Source: Paenibacillaceae bacterium (lineage in GTDB: Bacteria; Bacillota; Bacilli; Paenibacillales; NBRC-103111). Taken from it: a DNA stretch of 64,000 nt. Below, piece after piece: positions 24,873 through 33,557 of this stretch. The translations under genes and the position numbers were made by a program. Position 1 is the first letter of the stretch, and every line of letters begins with the position of its first letter. The notes under the pieces are model-generated. The model was not told the DNA's origin. It saw nothing but the letters and a program-made list of their open reading frames with translations, and did not search any database. Location of the stretch: assembly GCA_029256185.1 (NCBI GenBank), contig JAQSYI010000021.1, positions 42,995-106,994 of the forward strand. The letters run 5' to 3'.

Positions 24873-26126
24873 ATGAAGGTAAGCAAGGAAGAGAGATCAT
24901 GGATTTTATATGATTGCGGGAATTCGGCTTATTCCATGACAGTTACCACCGCGTTATTGCCGATTGTGTTCGGCATGTTTGAGAATGTCGGCAACAGTAT
25001 GGATCTGGGGTATTTCAATTCGTTGGCAAGTATTCTTATTGCGGTGATCAGTCCGATTTTGGGTACCTTGGCCGATTATAAGGATAAGAAAAAGCGCTTC
25101 TTCCTGTTTTTTGCTTTGGTTGGCTTGCTATCCACGCTATCTCTTGCATTTGTATCACCCGCCAGCGGACAGTGGCAGCTGCTGGTTTTGTTCTATGTCT
25201 TATCTGCGGTTGGTTTTGCCGGCTCCAATATTTTCTATGATTCCTTCTTGGTGGATGTTACAAGCGATGACAGGATGGACCGGGTTTCTTCAAGAGGCTT
25301 TGCCTTTGGATATATCTCCAGTGTGATTCCTTTTGGCATTAGTCTTGCCCTGATTTTTGTGCTGGGGATGGATGAGGCAATCGGTTATCAAGTCGGGTTT
25401 ATCATTACTGCCCTGTGGTGGGGGCTCTTGACGGTGCCGATGCTAAGGGATGTACGGCAGCGGTACTATATTGAACCCGAGGCTCAACCGGTCGTCAAGA
25501 GCTTCAAGAGGCTGGGGCAAACATTCAAGCATATCAGAGAGTACAAAACCGTGTTTATTTTTTTGATCGCCTATTTTTGCTACATAGACGGGGTAGATAC
25601 GATTATCAAGATGGTCGTTCCGTATGCCGAGTCCGTTTTGGGCGCCGACTCCCTTGATACGTTTGTCCTGCTGGGGATTTTGTTGGTGATTCAGATCATT
25701 GCTTTCCCCTGTGCGATCCTTTACGGGAATTTGGCGAAGAAGTATTCGGCGCGGACCATGATTATCGTGGGTATTGTCACCTATATCATCTCTTGCGGAG
25801 CCGCTTTTTTCATATCATCCATCTGGCATATATTCATGCTGGGGGCGTTGATTGGTTCGGCCCAGGGAGGAATTCAGGCTTTAAGCAGGTCTTATTACGG
25901 CAAGATTATTCCCAAGGAAAGGTCCAACGAATTTTTCGGCTTTTATAATATTTTCGGCAAGTTCGCGGCGATCATCGGCCCTTTTCTGATGTCCTTGACG
26001 ACTACCCTGACAGGCAATGCCCGATTCAGCATTTTGTCGATCATCCCCTTGTTCATTGCGGGATTGCTTGTATTCATGGTTTTGCCTCGGGAAAAGGCTG
26101 TTCATGCTGACGGTGTGAGGGGATGA
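24873..26126 (+). CDS. UMF1/Atg22-like MFS transporter
   Basis: 417-residue membrane protein with about 12 helices of the major facilitator fold. The N terminus ERSWILYDCGNSAYSMTVTTALLP is characteristic of the UMF1 family (related to yeast vacuolar effluxer Atg22), with the loop LADYKDKKKR between helices 2 and 3, and ALSRSYYGKIIPKER in the central/C-terminal part. Substrate unknown. Its stop codon overlaps the ATG of the next gene (ATGA), so transporter and hydrolase are made together. Confidence 0.85.
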   Translation: MKVSKEERSWILYDCGNSAYSMTVTTALLPIVFGMFENVGNSMDLGYFNSLASILIAVISPILGTLADYKDKKKRFFLFFALVGLLSTLSLAFVSPASGQWQLLVLFYVLSAVGFAGSNIFYDSFLVDVTSDDRMDRVSSRGFAFGYISSVIPFGISLALIFVLGMDEAIGYQVGFIITALWWGLLTVPMLRDVRQRYYIEPEAQPVVKSFKRLGQTFKHIREYKTVFIFLIAYFCYIDGVDTIIKMVVPYAESVLGADSLDTFVLLGILLVIQIIAFPCAILYGNLAKKYSARTMIIVGIVTYIISCGAAFFISSIWHIFMLGALIGSAQGGIQALSRSYYGKIIPKERSNEFFGFYNIFGKFAAIIGPFLMSLTTTLTGNARFSILSIIPLFIAGLLVFMVLPREKAVHADGVRG

Positions 26127-27442
26127 GGATGATGAAGACGGGCAAGAGCAGGGAGAAGCATTTGATCGTGATTTCATATGATGCTTTTTCGGAGGACAAC
26201 TGGGAGGCGGCAAGCAGGCTGCCCAACCTGTCGCGGTTAATCCAAAACGGCGCCTTCAGCACCAAACTGAGAAGTGTTTATCCCACTCTCACGTATGTGG
26301 TCCATGCCACCTTCGTGACGGGTGTCTATCCCGGCAAACACGGCGTTTTTCATAATAATCCCTTTCAGCCGTTTGTAAAGGAAAAGGATCAGCGCTGGTT
26401 CTGGTTTAGAAAAGACATCAAAGTGCCTGCCATCTATGATGCCGTAAAAAAGCACAAGATGAAAACGGCCGGAATTCTGTGGCCCGTCTCCGGGAAAGCT
26501 CCCATCCGCTATAACATACCTGAGATAAGAGCGATCAAGGGTGAAAATCAGGCCGTTAAAATACTGAAAAATGGCAGCCCCTGGTACAGCGCGAGGATGG
26601 AAATGAAATTTGGCCGTATCAGAAAGGGGATTGAACAGCCTTATCTGGATGATTTCACAACGATGTGCGCGGTAGACACCATAAAGCGTAAAAAGCCCAA
26701 TCTGCTGCTCCTGCATTGGATTGATCTGGATGATGCCAAGCATGCGGAGGGAACAAGCGGCAGCCATATTGAACGGGTGCTCGCACGTATGGACAAGCGG
26801 CTGGGCGATATCATGAACGCGGTTGAGGAAGCCGGCATCAAGGAACATACCACTTTTCTGGTAGTGGGGGATCACGGACAGAAGGATGTCCGGTACAAGG
26901 TGCATCTGAACAGGCTGTTGAAGGACCGGGGCCTCATCTATGAGCAAAATGGGGATATGAAATGGAGGGCCTATGTGCAAGGTGCGGGCGGGTCCGCTTA
27001 TCTGCATGTCAGAGAAGGGGATGAAGAGGCCGAAGGGCAGGCGGTCGCCGTACTTGAGCAGGCCCTGCAAGAGAAGGGCTATGGAATTGAGAGCTTGTTT
27101 ACCAGACAGGAACTGGATGATCTTCACGTGGATTCATCCATCCGTTATATGCTGGAAGCCAAGGTCGGCTATTGCTTCGAGGACGATTATGACGGACCTG
27201 TCCTAATCGACCTGGAGGAACAAGGAATCAAGTATGCCACCCATGGTTATTCGCCTGACAAACCGGATTACAGAAGCATACTGGTTGTTGCGGGGGAAGG
27301 AATAAAGAGCGGGTATCAGTTAGGCGATATTGAAGCGGTGGATATCGCCCCCACCATGGCCAAAATCCTGGGAATCGGTTTTGACGGCTGTGACGGCAGG
27401 CCGTTGAATGAAATCTTCAGCTCCACATGGAACATCCGTTAA
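26123..27442 (+). CDS. Alkaline phosphatase-superfamily phosphodiesterase/nucleotide pyrophosphatase
   Basis: 439 residues, no signal peptide, so cytosolic. The metal and nucleophile pattern of type I phosphodiesterases is visible: VISYDAFSEDN (metal Asp), PTLTYVVHATFVTGVYPGKHG (Thr nucleophile), DLDDAKHAEG, VVGDHGQ and THGYSPDKPDY (metal Asp/His). It overlaps the UMF1 transporter gene by four bases, which suggests action on what the transporter carries, perhaps a phosphodiester or phosphonate compound. Substrate not determinable from sequence. Confidence 0.85.
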   Translation: MRMMKTGKSREKHLIVISYDAFSEDNWEAASRLPNLSRLIQNGAFSTKLRSVYPTLTYVVHATFVTGVYPGKHGVFHNNPFQPFVKEKDQRWFWFRKDIKVPAIYDAVKKHKMKTAGILWPVSGKAPIRYNIPEIRAIKGENQAVKILKNGSPWYSARMEMKFGRIRKGIEQPYLDDFTTMCAVDTIKRKKPNLLLLHWIDLDDAKHAEGTSGSHIERVLARMDKRLGDIMNAVEEAGIKEHTTFLVVGDHGQKDVRYKVHLNRLLKDRGLIYEQNGDMKWRAYVQGAGGSAYLHVREGDEEAEGQAVAVLEQALQEKGYGIESLFTRQELDDLHVDSSIRYMLEAKVGYCFEDDYDGPVLIDLEEQGIKYATHGYSPDKPDYRSILVVAGEGIKSGYQLGDIEAVDIAPTMAKILGIGFDGCDGRPLNEIFSSTWNIR

Positions 27443-27531
27443 TCCCGGTATGGGGGTGACGGGTGTTTTTTTTGTGCGCGGAGTGGAAATTTTTCCCGCT
27501 TGTAATAGGAATGTTTGTTCGGTATTCTAGA

Positions 27532-27560
27532 TATAATAAAGACAGGGGAACTAATGTTCC
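27532..27560 (+). promoter_or_regulatory. -10 box and LexA-type SOS box of the Y-family polymerase gene
   Basis: TATAAT (27532-27537) is followed after 9 bp by the perfect palindrome GGAACTAATGTTCC (27547-27560). It fits the Gram-positive LexA/DinR core GAAC-N4-GTTC. A repressor here would cover the transcription start. The -35 is poor. Confidence 0.8.
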
Positions 27561-27606
27561 TGTTCGGAAGCGAATATTCCGTATGAAGGGGAAAAAGGTG
27601 GTCCGG

Positions 27607-28869
27607 ATGAAAGTCGAAGAACGCGTCATATTCCTCGTTGACTGCCAGAGCTTCTACGCGAGCGTAGAGAAGGCGGGACGGCCGCATTTGCGGGATAAGC
27701 CCGTCGCAATCGCTGACCCGGAGAGGTCGTCAGGAATCGTTCTGGCCGCTTGCCCGATTGCCAAATCCCGCGGGGTCACGACAGCCGAGAGGCTTAACCA
27801 GGCCCGCGCCAAATGTCCGGATTTGGTGGCAATTAGGCCGCGTATGGGCACTTATATAAAAATGTCCCTGCTTATTACCAAAATATTTGAGTCTTATACG
27901 GATTTGGTTGAACCCTTCAGCATCGATGAGCAATTTTTGGATGCTACGGGCACCTTGAAGCACTTTGGCAGCGAGGTGGAGATGGCCCAACACATCCAAA
28001 ACCGGATACTGCTGTCCACCGGAGTATGGACCCGGGTTGGTATCGGGCCGACCAAGATCCTCGCCAAGACGGCCACGGACAATTTTGCCAAAAAATACCC
28101 GGGGGGGATCTTTCGCCTTGACTACAATAACATCGAACAGGAGCTCTGGCCGTTGCCCATCCATCAGATGTTTATGGTTGCCGGCCGGATGACAAAACAT
28201 TTTCTGAGGATGGGCATACAGACCATCGGTGATATTGCCAAGATGGAGTTATGTCAGTTCAAACGGAAGATGCGGGCTGAATTTGGCAGGCAATCGGACA
28301 TTAAAGCGGAGTACTACCATATGTCAGCTCTCGGTTTGGACCCGTCCCAGGTACGGACAGCGATTCGGGACCGGCTAAAATCCGTCGGACACGGAAAGAC
28401 GCTGAGAGCGAGCCTTTACACTAAGCTTGCGGATATAGAAGTCGTGCTGCTTGAGCTTGTTATTGAGGTATGCAGACGTGCCCGTAAAAACGGAGTTATG
28501 GGGCAAGTGGTCCATGTGGGAGCAGTGGAGACGGACGGGCAACGGTCGAGTTCCTTTGGCCGGCAAATGACCCTGCAGCAGCCTACGTCTTTGACTCATG
28601 AGGTAGCTGAGGCCGCTCAGACACTTTTCCGCAAATACTGGACCGGTATGCCGGTGAGTCATATATCGATCTCCATAAGCCAACTGACATCGGATGAGGT
28701 TTATCAGCTCACATTATTTGATGACCGGCCCCGGGCTTATGCAATGGAAAAAACATTGGACATGATTAAGGGACGCTACGGATCGGCATCAATCATGCGG
28801 GCCTCATCGCTTCAAGCTGCCGGGGTAGCCCGAGAGCGGGCCGCTCAAATAGGGGGACATTACAAGTGA
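27607..28869 (+). CDS. Y-family DNA polymerase, UvrX type (SOS translesion polymerase)
   Basis: 420 residues. Palm-domain catalytic residues are intact: Asp12 in FLVDCQSFYASVE and Asp107-Glu108 in SIDEQFLD. The DCQSFYASVE variant (in place of DMNSFFASVE) marks the UvrX/YqjW branch of Bacillales and phages rather than DinB. Finger, thumb (GIGPTKILAKTATDNFAKK) and little-finger regions follow. ATG at 27607 with AGGTGG 6 bp upstream; the longer frame from 27463 would begin before the SOS box. It overlaps the next gene by 4 bp (GTGA). Confidence 0.9.
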   Translation: MKVEERVIFLVDCQSFYASVEKAGRPHLRDKPVAIADPERSSGIVLAACPIAKSRGVTTAERLNQARAKCPDLVAIRPRMGTYIKMSLLITKIFESYTDLVEPFSIDEQFLDATGTLKHFGSEVEMAQHIQNRILLSTGVWTRVGIGPTKILAKTATDNFAKKYPGGIFRLDYNNIEQELWPLPIHQMFMVAGRMTKHFLRMGIQTIGDIAKMELCQFKRKMRAEFGRQSDIKAEYYHMSALGLDPSQVRTAIRDRLKSVGHGKTLRASLYTKLADIEVVLLELVIEVCRRARKNGVMGQVVHVGAVETDGQRSSSFGRQMTLQQPTSLTHEVAEAAQTLFRKYWTGMPVSHISISISQLTSDEVYQLTLFDDRPRAYAMEKTLDMIKGRYGSASIMRASSLQAAGVARERAAQIGGHYK

Positions 28870-29351
28870 GTGCGAATCCGGACAATAACTGGAAGACCAA
28901 AATGCTCTTGACGGAGCATCACCAGCAATATGACAGCAGAGAAAACAGCCCCTCACAGCAGCCTACATCCGAGGAATTTATATTGATCCGGGATTATACT
29001 CTGTTACCGCACATCCTTACAATCGTCCAACATAACATGGATCAGCTCCGGCATCAAAAGAGCGTATTAAAGAGCGCATACCAAGCGGTGGGGGAAGAGG
29101 TAGCCAAAAAGATCACCAAGGATATTTATGAACTCCGAAAAGAATTGAGCAAGAGGAACATACGGGTGGAAAACGGTGAACAGGATGACATCGTGTTGAA
29201 ATACCAATACGTCTGCCGCGGTTATAACGGCACTTTTGATATAACCCGGGAGGAGTGCCGGGCGCAGATGGGCATTAAGCTGGGCAACTATGTCAGCGGC
29301 TTGCTCTCCCGGCTAAGGGATGAGAATAAAAGCAAAGCCCCGCTCAACTGA
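28866..29351 (+). CDS. Unknown protein coupled to the Y-family polymerase
   Basis: 161 residues, no recognised family. GTG start overlapping the polymerase stop. The N terminus (1-35) is Gln/Ser/Asn-rich and probably disordered. Residues about 38-105 form long charged helices (LPHILTIVQHNMDQLRHQKSVLK), and the C-terminal part has a cysteine pair (CRGYNG and ECRAQM) and ends in a basic helix (GLLSRLRDENKSK). In Bacillus and its phages the slot after uvrX-type genes is often held by YolD-like proteins, but no YolD motif is visible. Likely under the same SOS control. Confidence 0.75.
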   Translation: MSANPDNNWKTKMLLTEHHQQYDSRENSPSQQPTSEEFILIRDYTLLPHILTIVQHNMDQLRHQKSVLKSAYQAVGEEVAKKITKDIYELRKELSKRNIRVENGEQDDIVLKYQYVCRGYNGTFDITREECRAQMGIKLGNYVSGLLSRLRDENKSKAPLN

Positions 29352-29361
29352 GCAGGGCTTT
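29334..29361 (+). terminator. Terminator after the polymerase operon
   Basis: AAAGCCCCGCTC / GAGCAGGGCTTT pair around AACT with one mismatch; the T-rich tail is short. The upstream gene's stop codon lies inside the stem. Confidence 0.7.
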
Positions 29362-29375
29362 ATCTTGCCGCCGGA

Positions 29376-29404
29376 GAAAAAAAACGCCCGTCTCCTGACG
29401 GGCG
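29376..29404 (-). terminator. Terminator of the HPr-like gene
   Basis: On the - strand, CGCCCGTC/GACGGGCG 8-bp stem with a 4-base loop followed by nine T (29376-29384). It lies 5 bp after the HPr-like stop and faces the polymerase operon terminator. Confidence 0.88.
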
Positions 29405-29409
29405 CCAAG

Positions 29410-29658
29410 CTAATGCTGCTCCATATTCTCGCACATAAAATCAAGGGCCTCTTCCTCATCCTTGCCTTTGGTCCGGATGGTGACCACAGAGCCTTTCTTC
29501 AAGGGGAACAGCATCATGCCGAGCAGGCTCTTCACATCGATGACGGCATCCTGCATCATGAGGATGATGTCGGAGTGGAAGCGTCCCGCATGGAGCGAAA
29601 TGGACTTCAGATCATTGGATGTAAAATCATGGGTTAAGGTAATATCATGAACGCGCAT
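29410..29658 (-). CDS. HPr-like protein without the phospho-histidine
   Basis: 82 residues with HPr-like length and pattern: a beta strand, an early helix, then IDVKSLLGMMLFPLKKGSVVTIRTKG (compare the NLKSIMGVMSLGI region of HPr) and a C-terminal helix. Where HPr has GIHARPA with the phosphorylated His15, this protein reads SISLHAGRFHSDI, lacking the His-Ala-Arg-Pro motif. It therefore cannot act as a PTS phosphocarrier in the usual way; a Crh-like regulatory role is possible but unproven. The start at 29658 fits GGAGGGG 7 bp upstream better than the ATG five codons earlier. Confidence 0.75.
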   Translation of the reverse strand: MRVHDITLTHDFTSNDLKSISLHAGRFHSDIILMMQDAVIDVKSLLGMMLFPLKKGSVVTIRTKGKDEEEALDFMCENMEQH

Positions 29659-29763
29659 AGAGGGCCCCTCCATAGATTGTTACCCAAATTCTAGCACCGG
29701 GAACGGAGAGTGTGAAGGGGGATGAGCCTGTTTTTTTATTGAAAAAAACGGTCCCCGGGAGGC

Positions 29764-31704
29764 TCACAGCGACTCGGATATGACTTTTTTGTAATACAGC
29801 ACCGACAGGAAGCCAAAGATGGAATACAGCGCGGTGTACAGCAGCATAACCAGGACCATCGGAGCAAGCATTTCCGTACCGAATAAGAACCAGCCGGATT
29901 TCACGGCAAAATAGCTGTGGGACAGACCGGCCAGAAGCGGAATGCCGAAGTTGAACAGCTGCTTGAACTGGATGCCCCGCAGCAGATCGTTCCGGGTAAA
30001 GCCCAGCTTGCGCAGGATGGTGTAGCTGCCCTTCTCCTCCTCGCCCTCATCCATCTGCTTGAAATACAGGATGCATCCGGAGGTGATCAGGAAGGTCAAA
30101 CCGAGAAAGCCCACAATGAACATAATCAGCCCCATGTTGGAGCGTTGGCCCAACACGAAGTCATATTGCGAGACGCTGGAGGCACGGGGCTGCTGCTCCG
30201 TGTAAATCCGGTTGGCCGCCTCCTGCTGCGAGCTGTCGGTCAACTCGATGCCGTAGTAGGCGGAGCTTGCCGCCTCCTGCTGCCGCTTGGGGTCAGCCGC
30301 CGGAGCAAGCTCCCGGTAAACGGTCTCATCCACTACTAATACGCCGATCCCGCCGCGGTAGGATACGGGGAGAACGGACTCCTCCATTAAGCCGCTCAGC
30401 TGCTGCTTGACTGTTCCATGGACAGTAATAAAGCCGATCTCGCCCGCTTCCTTCAGGGAAAGCATATTCGTCATGGCGCTGTTGTAGCCCGTGAGCCGGG
30501 CTTCACCGGGACGCAGGTCCATCCCTGCCGCGTCAAGGTCGCTGATGACGGAGGCGGTGAGAATTCCGTTATTGGCGGGCTTGAATTTCGCCTGATCGAT
30601 AATTTGACCGGCGTCGATATCCATCCGCAGAGGCCGGATCATAACTTCGCTGTACGCAATCCCCGCGGCGCTCAGCGCCTGTACGAACTTTTCCTTGTCG
30701 TCTTCATGGCCGAAGCCGAAATGATGGGGGTAGTTATCCCGGGCGGTGGAATCAATCGAGTAATACGAAATATAGCTCAGGGACAATAGCCCGATGGAAA
30801 GCGCGGAGACCGTCGTAATAATCGTCAGGAGCAGCGCGTTTGATTTCATGCGGAACATGATGGAGGACAGGGACAGCACCTCATTGATGGAGAGATAGCC
30901 GTTTCTGCCCCGGCGGACAGCGTTGAACAGCAGGGTGACAGAGCCTTTGTAGAAAAGATAGGTTCCGATAATAACCAGTCCCAGAATGAGAATCATCGCC
31001 ATCATTAGCTCGTTCATACTGGTGAACTTTCCGCTGAACAACTGACCGGAGACATAATATCCCCCCGCTACGCCTCCAAGGCCCAGCAAGCCGGCAATAA
31101 TCTGCCATACCGGCATTCTTCTTACACGCTCTTGGGCGGCAGAGTTGACTCCGAACAGGGAAAGAATGCTTTGCTTCCAGATGAAGATATAATTCATGGC
31201 CATAATCAGCAGATAGACGGCGGCGAAGACGATCACACTTTGCAGCAGCGCCTCCGGCGAGAAGCGGAGCTTGGCCATGGCTTCCACGTCAAGAATTCTG
31301 AACAGGATCATCAGGATCAGTCTGGACACGGCAAATCCGGCGGCAATCCCCATCACCATGGCTCCAAAATAAAGAATCAGATTCTCTGCACTGAGCAGCC
31401 GGAAGATTCTGCCCTTGGTCAGGCCGATCAATTGGAACAGGCCGATTTCCCGGCTGCGCCGTTTGATAAAGATGGTATTGGCATACAACAGGAAAATCGC
31501 CACAATGGCTACCAGCAGCACGGAGGAAGCGCCGATGGCCGCTCCGCCTTTGACCGTGCCTTTCATTTCGTCCATTGACGGGTCATATTGGAGCGTGACG
31601 AAAGAAAAGTAGAGCGCTACGCCGAAAACAAGGGCGAAAACATAGAGGTAGTAATTTTTTAAATTTTTTTTGAGATTGCGCAGGATGATGAAATGGATGC
31701 TCAT
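29764..31704 (-). CDS. bceB: BceB-type ABC transporter permease
   Basis: 646-residue FtsX-type permease of peptide antibiotic resistance transporters. About ten membrane helices, with a large extracellular domain (about 310-540) between helices 7 and 8, the feature by which BceB-type proteins sense lantibiotics or bacitracin. N terminus with SIHFIILRNLKKNLKNYYLY, then TIFIKRRSREIGLFQLIGLTKGRI, typical of the family. Overlaps bceA by four bases. Works with the BceA ATPase and signals to the BceS kinase. The antibiotic recognised cannot be told from sequence. Confidence 0.92.
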   Translation of the reverse strand: MSIHFIILRNLKKNLKNYYLYVFALVFGVALYFSFVTLQYDPSMDEMKGTVKGGAAIGASSVLLVAIVAIFLLYANTIFIKRRSREIGLFQLIGLTKGRIFRLLSAENLILYFGAMVMGIAAGFAVSRLILMILFRILDVEAMAKLRFSPEALLQSVIVFAAVYLLIMAMNYIFIWKQSILSLFGVNSAAQERVRRMPVWQIIAGLLGLGGVAGGYYVSGQLFSGKFTSMNELMMAMILILGLVIIGTYLFYKGSVTLLFNAVRRGRNGYLSINEVLSLSSIMFRMKSNALLLTIITTVSALSIGLLSLSYISYYSIDSTARDNYPHHFGFGHEDDKEKFVQALSAAGIAYSEVMIRPLRMDIDAGQIIDQAKFKPANNGILTASVISDLDAAGMDLRPGEARLTGYNSAMTNMLSLKEAGEIGFITVHGTVKQQLSGLMEESVLPVSYRGGIGVLVVDETVYRELAPAADPKRQQEAASSAYYGIELTDSSQQEAANRIYTEQQPRASSVSQYDFVLGQRSNMGLIMFIVGFLGLTFLITSGCILYFKQMDEGEEEKGSYTILRKLGFTRNDLLRGIQFKQLFNFGIPLLAGLSHSYFAVKSGWFLFGTEMLAPMVLVMLLYTALYSIFGFLSVLYYKKVISESL

Positions 31705-32456
31705 TGCTGCACACCACCCAATACCCCCTGGGTTTTGATGACGTCATTGAAGAAGGCTTGGCGGGACTCATCGCCCTTGTTCAACTGGGTGTAGATTTGT
31801 CCGTCCTTGATAAAAACCACCCGGCTGCAGTAGCTGGCGGCAACCGGGTCATGCGTGACCATCACAATGGTGGCCTGGCGCTTCACATTCATGTCCGCCA
31901 ATTTGTTCAGCAGATCGGAGGCTGACTTGGAGTCAAGCGCCCCGGTAGGCTCGTCGGCAAAAATAATGCTGGGATCATGCACGAACGCCCGGGCCGCAGA
32001 GGTGCGCTGCTTCTGCCCGCCGGAAATTTCCGCGGGATATTTATCTCTCAGCTCGCAGATGCCCAGTTCGGAAGCTACCTGCTCGAACTTCTGATGGGCC
32101 TGGCTCCGGGAGATGTCCGTAATCGACAGGGGAAGCAGTACGTTTTCCTTGACTGTCAAGGTGTCCAGCAGATTGTAATCCTGGAAGATGAACCCCAGAT
32201 GACGCTTGCGGAATTCGGCCAACTGCTTCTCCTTCATGCGGGTAAATTCCTGTCCCTCGATTTCAATGCTTCCCTGGCTCACCCGGTCGATGGAGGACAG
32301 GACATTCAGCAGGGTTGTCTTGCCTGAGCCGGATGCTCCCATGATGCCGACGAATTCGCCCTTGTCCACTTGAAGATCAATCCCTTTTAACACCTCTTGC
32401 TTGTTGAATTTGTTTCCATAGGTTTTGCCGATTTTATTGGCCCGCAGTATTGGCAT
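31701..32456 (-). CDS. bceA: BceA-type ABC transporter ATP-binding protein
   Basis: 251 residues with Walker A GASGSGKTTLLN near residue 40, ABC signature SGGQKQR, Walker B SIIFADEPTGALD and the H-loop MVTHD. AAAAGGAGTG ribosome site. Upstream, between bceS and bceA, is a 24-bp palindrome fitting the regulator's operator (32537-32560), so bceAB has its own inducible promoter. MacB/BceA family; partner of the downstream permease. Confidence 0.94.
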   Translation of the reverse strand: MPILRANKIGKTYGNKFNKQEVLKGIDLQVDKGEFVGIMGASGSGKTTLLNVLSSIDRVSQGSIEIEGQEFTRMKEKQLAEFRKRHLGFIFQDYNLLDTLTVKENVLLPLSITDISRSQAHQKFEQVASELGICELRDKYPAEISGGQKQRTSAARAFVHDPSIIFADEPTGALDSKSASDLLNKLADMNVKRQATIVMVTHDPVAASYCSRVVFIKDGQIYTQLNKGDESRQAFFNDVIKTQGVLGGVQQ

Positions 32457-32536
32457 GATTGTTCCACTCCTTTTATATCTCCATCATAAGCGGGCCGGGG
32501 GTGCTTTTCCTGCGTTTCCCCGAACAAAAGGAACAA

Positions 32537-32560
32537 GCATGTGACATTGTTGTCACATGC
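32537..32560. promoter_or_regulatory. Probable BceR operator upstream of bceAB
   Basis: Perfect inverted repeat: arms GCATGTGACA and TGTCACATGC with a TTGT spacer. It overlaps the last codons of bceS and lies about 80 bp before bceA. The TGTGACA-N4-TGTCACA form resembles the sites described for BceR-like regulators. On the - strand a -10-like TATGAT follows about 48 bp downstream. Confidence 0.7.
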
Positions 32561-33557
32561 CCTCCATACGCACAAATTCATTCTCCCGGGGGAAGACCAG
32601 TGTGAGCACCGTTCCCTCCCCGGGAACGGACTCCGCTCCGATGGTGATGAAGAGCGGACCCGCGGCCTGCTTCGCCAGATACAGTCCCATGCCGGTGGCG
32701 CCGCCTTCCTGGCGTCCCAGCGTGGACGTGAATCCCTTGTCGAAGATCCGCGGCAGATCCTTCGGCCCGATCCCCCGGCCCCGGTCTGCGATAGTGAGCA
32801 CCGTGTGGCCTCCGCTCTCCCGGCTTTGAACGGCAATGTCCGAGGAATCGCTGTACTTGACGGCATTGGTGAGCAGCTGCCGGAGGATAAAGCCGAGCCA
32901 CTTGGCGTCGGTAAGGACCTCCTCCACCTCCAGGGAAACGTCGAAGCCGATGCCCTTCGGAATGCACCAGGATTTGAGCGCCCGGATCTCCTGGTTCACT
33001 ACAGGCTCCAGCCTCACCTTTTCCACATACAGATCATTTTGCATGAACGGAATCCGCTTCTGGTGAAGCTGCTGATCCAGCAGATGGTGAATCCTCAGCC
33101 ATTCATACATCATCTTGCCTTGCATAGCTTCACCGGGGAGACGCTCGATCATCAGCTGCAAGGCCGTCAGCGGCGTCTTCACCTCATGAATCCACGCCAG
33201 CAGCTCGTCCTTCTCCTGCTCCAGCAGCTGCAAGCCGGCGGCCCCTTCGCTGCGGAAGCGCTCGGTCCGGGAGATGACCGCTTCTTGCACCACTTGCTCG
33301 AAGGGGCTGTCCGTTTCCCGGAACGCACCGGAATCCCAGCTCTGATCCCAGGCCTGCAGACTCTTGTAGAAGCGGGTTTCCCTGGGGTAACGCAGCAGTA
33401 CAAACGCGGTGCAGACCAGGACATTCAAGAAGACGATGTAGAGTACGGGGAGAAACGGAATAGAGGAATCCACAGAAGCAACGAATAAAATAAACAGCTG
33501 CAGCCCGGCCAGGAGTATAAGCCAGCTTCGTCTTTCCTTCAGGTACTGGCCGATCAT
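32553..33557 (-). CDS. bceS: BceS-type sensor histidine kinase
   Basis: 334-residue intramembrane-sensing kinase: two helices at about 13-30 and 35-56 with almost no extracellular loop, then the phosphoacceptor helix EVKTPLTALQLMIERL, and an ATPase domain with NAVKYS, DRGRGIGP and GMGLYLAKQ. Lacking its own sensor domain, it reads flux through the BceAB transporter. Overlaps the regulator gene by four bases. Confidence 0.93.
   Translation of the reverse strand: MIGQYLKERRSWLILLAGLQLFILFVASVDSSIPFLPVLYIVFLNVLVCTAFVLLRYPRETRFYKSLQAWDQSWDSGAFRETDSPFEQVVQEAVISRTERFRSEGAAGLQLLEQEKDELLAWIHEVKTPLTALQLMIERLPGEAMQGKMMYEWLRIHHLLDQQLHQKRIPFMQNDLYVEKVRLEPVVNQEIRALKSWCIPKGIGFDVSLEVEEVLTDAKWLGFILRQLLTNAVKYSDSSDIAVQSRESGGHTVLTIADRGRGIGPKDLPRIFDKGFTSTLGRQEGGATGMGLYLAKQAAGPLFITIGAESVPGEGTVLTLVFPRENEFVRMEGM

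Noticed and set aside
31132..31578. 148-codon + strand ORF within bceB
   Set aside because: Antisense shadow of the permease gene; Gln/His/Asp-rich composition typical of such shadows.
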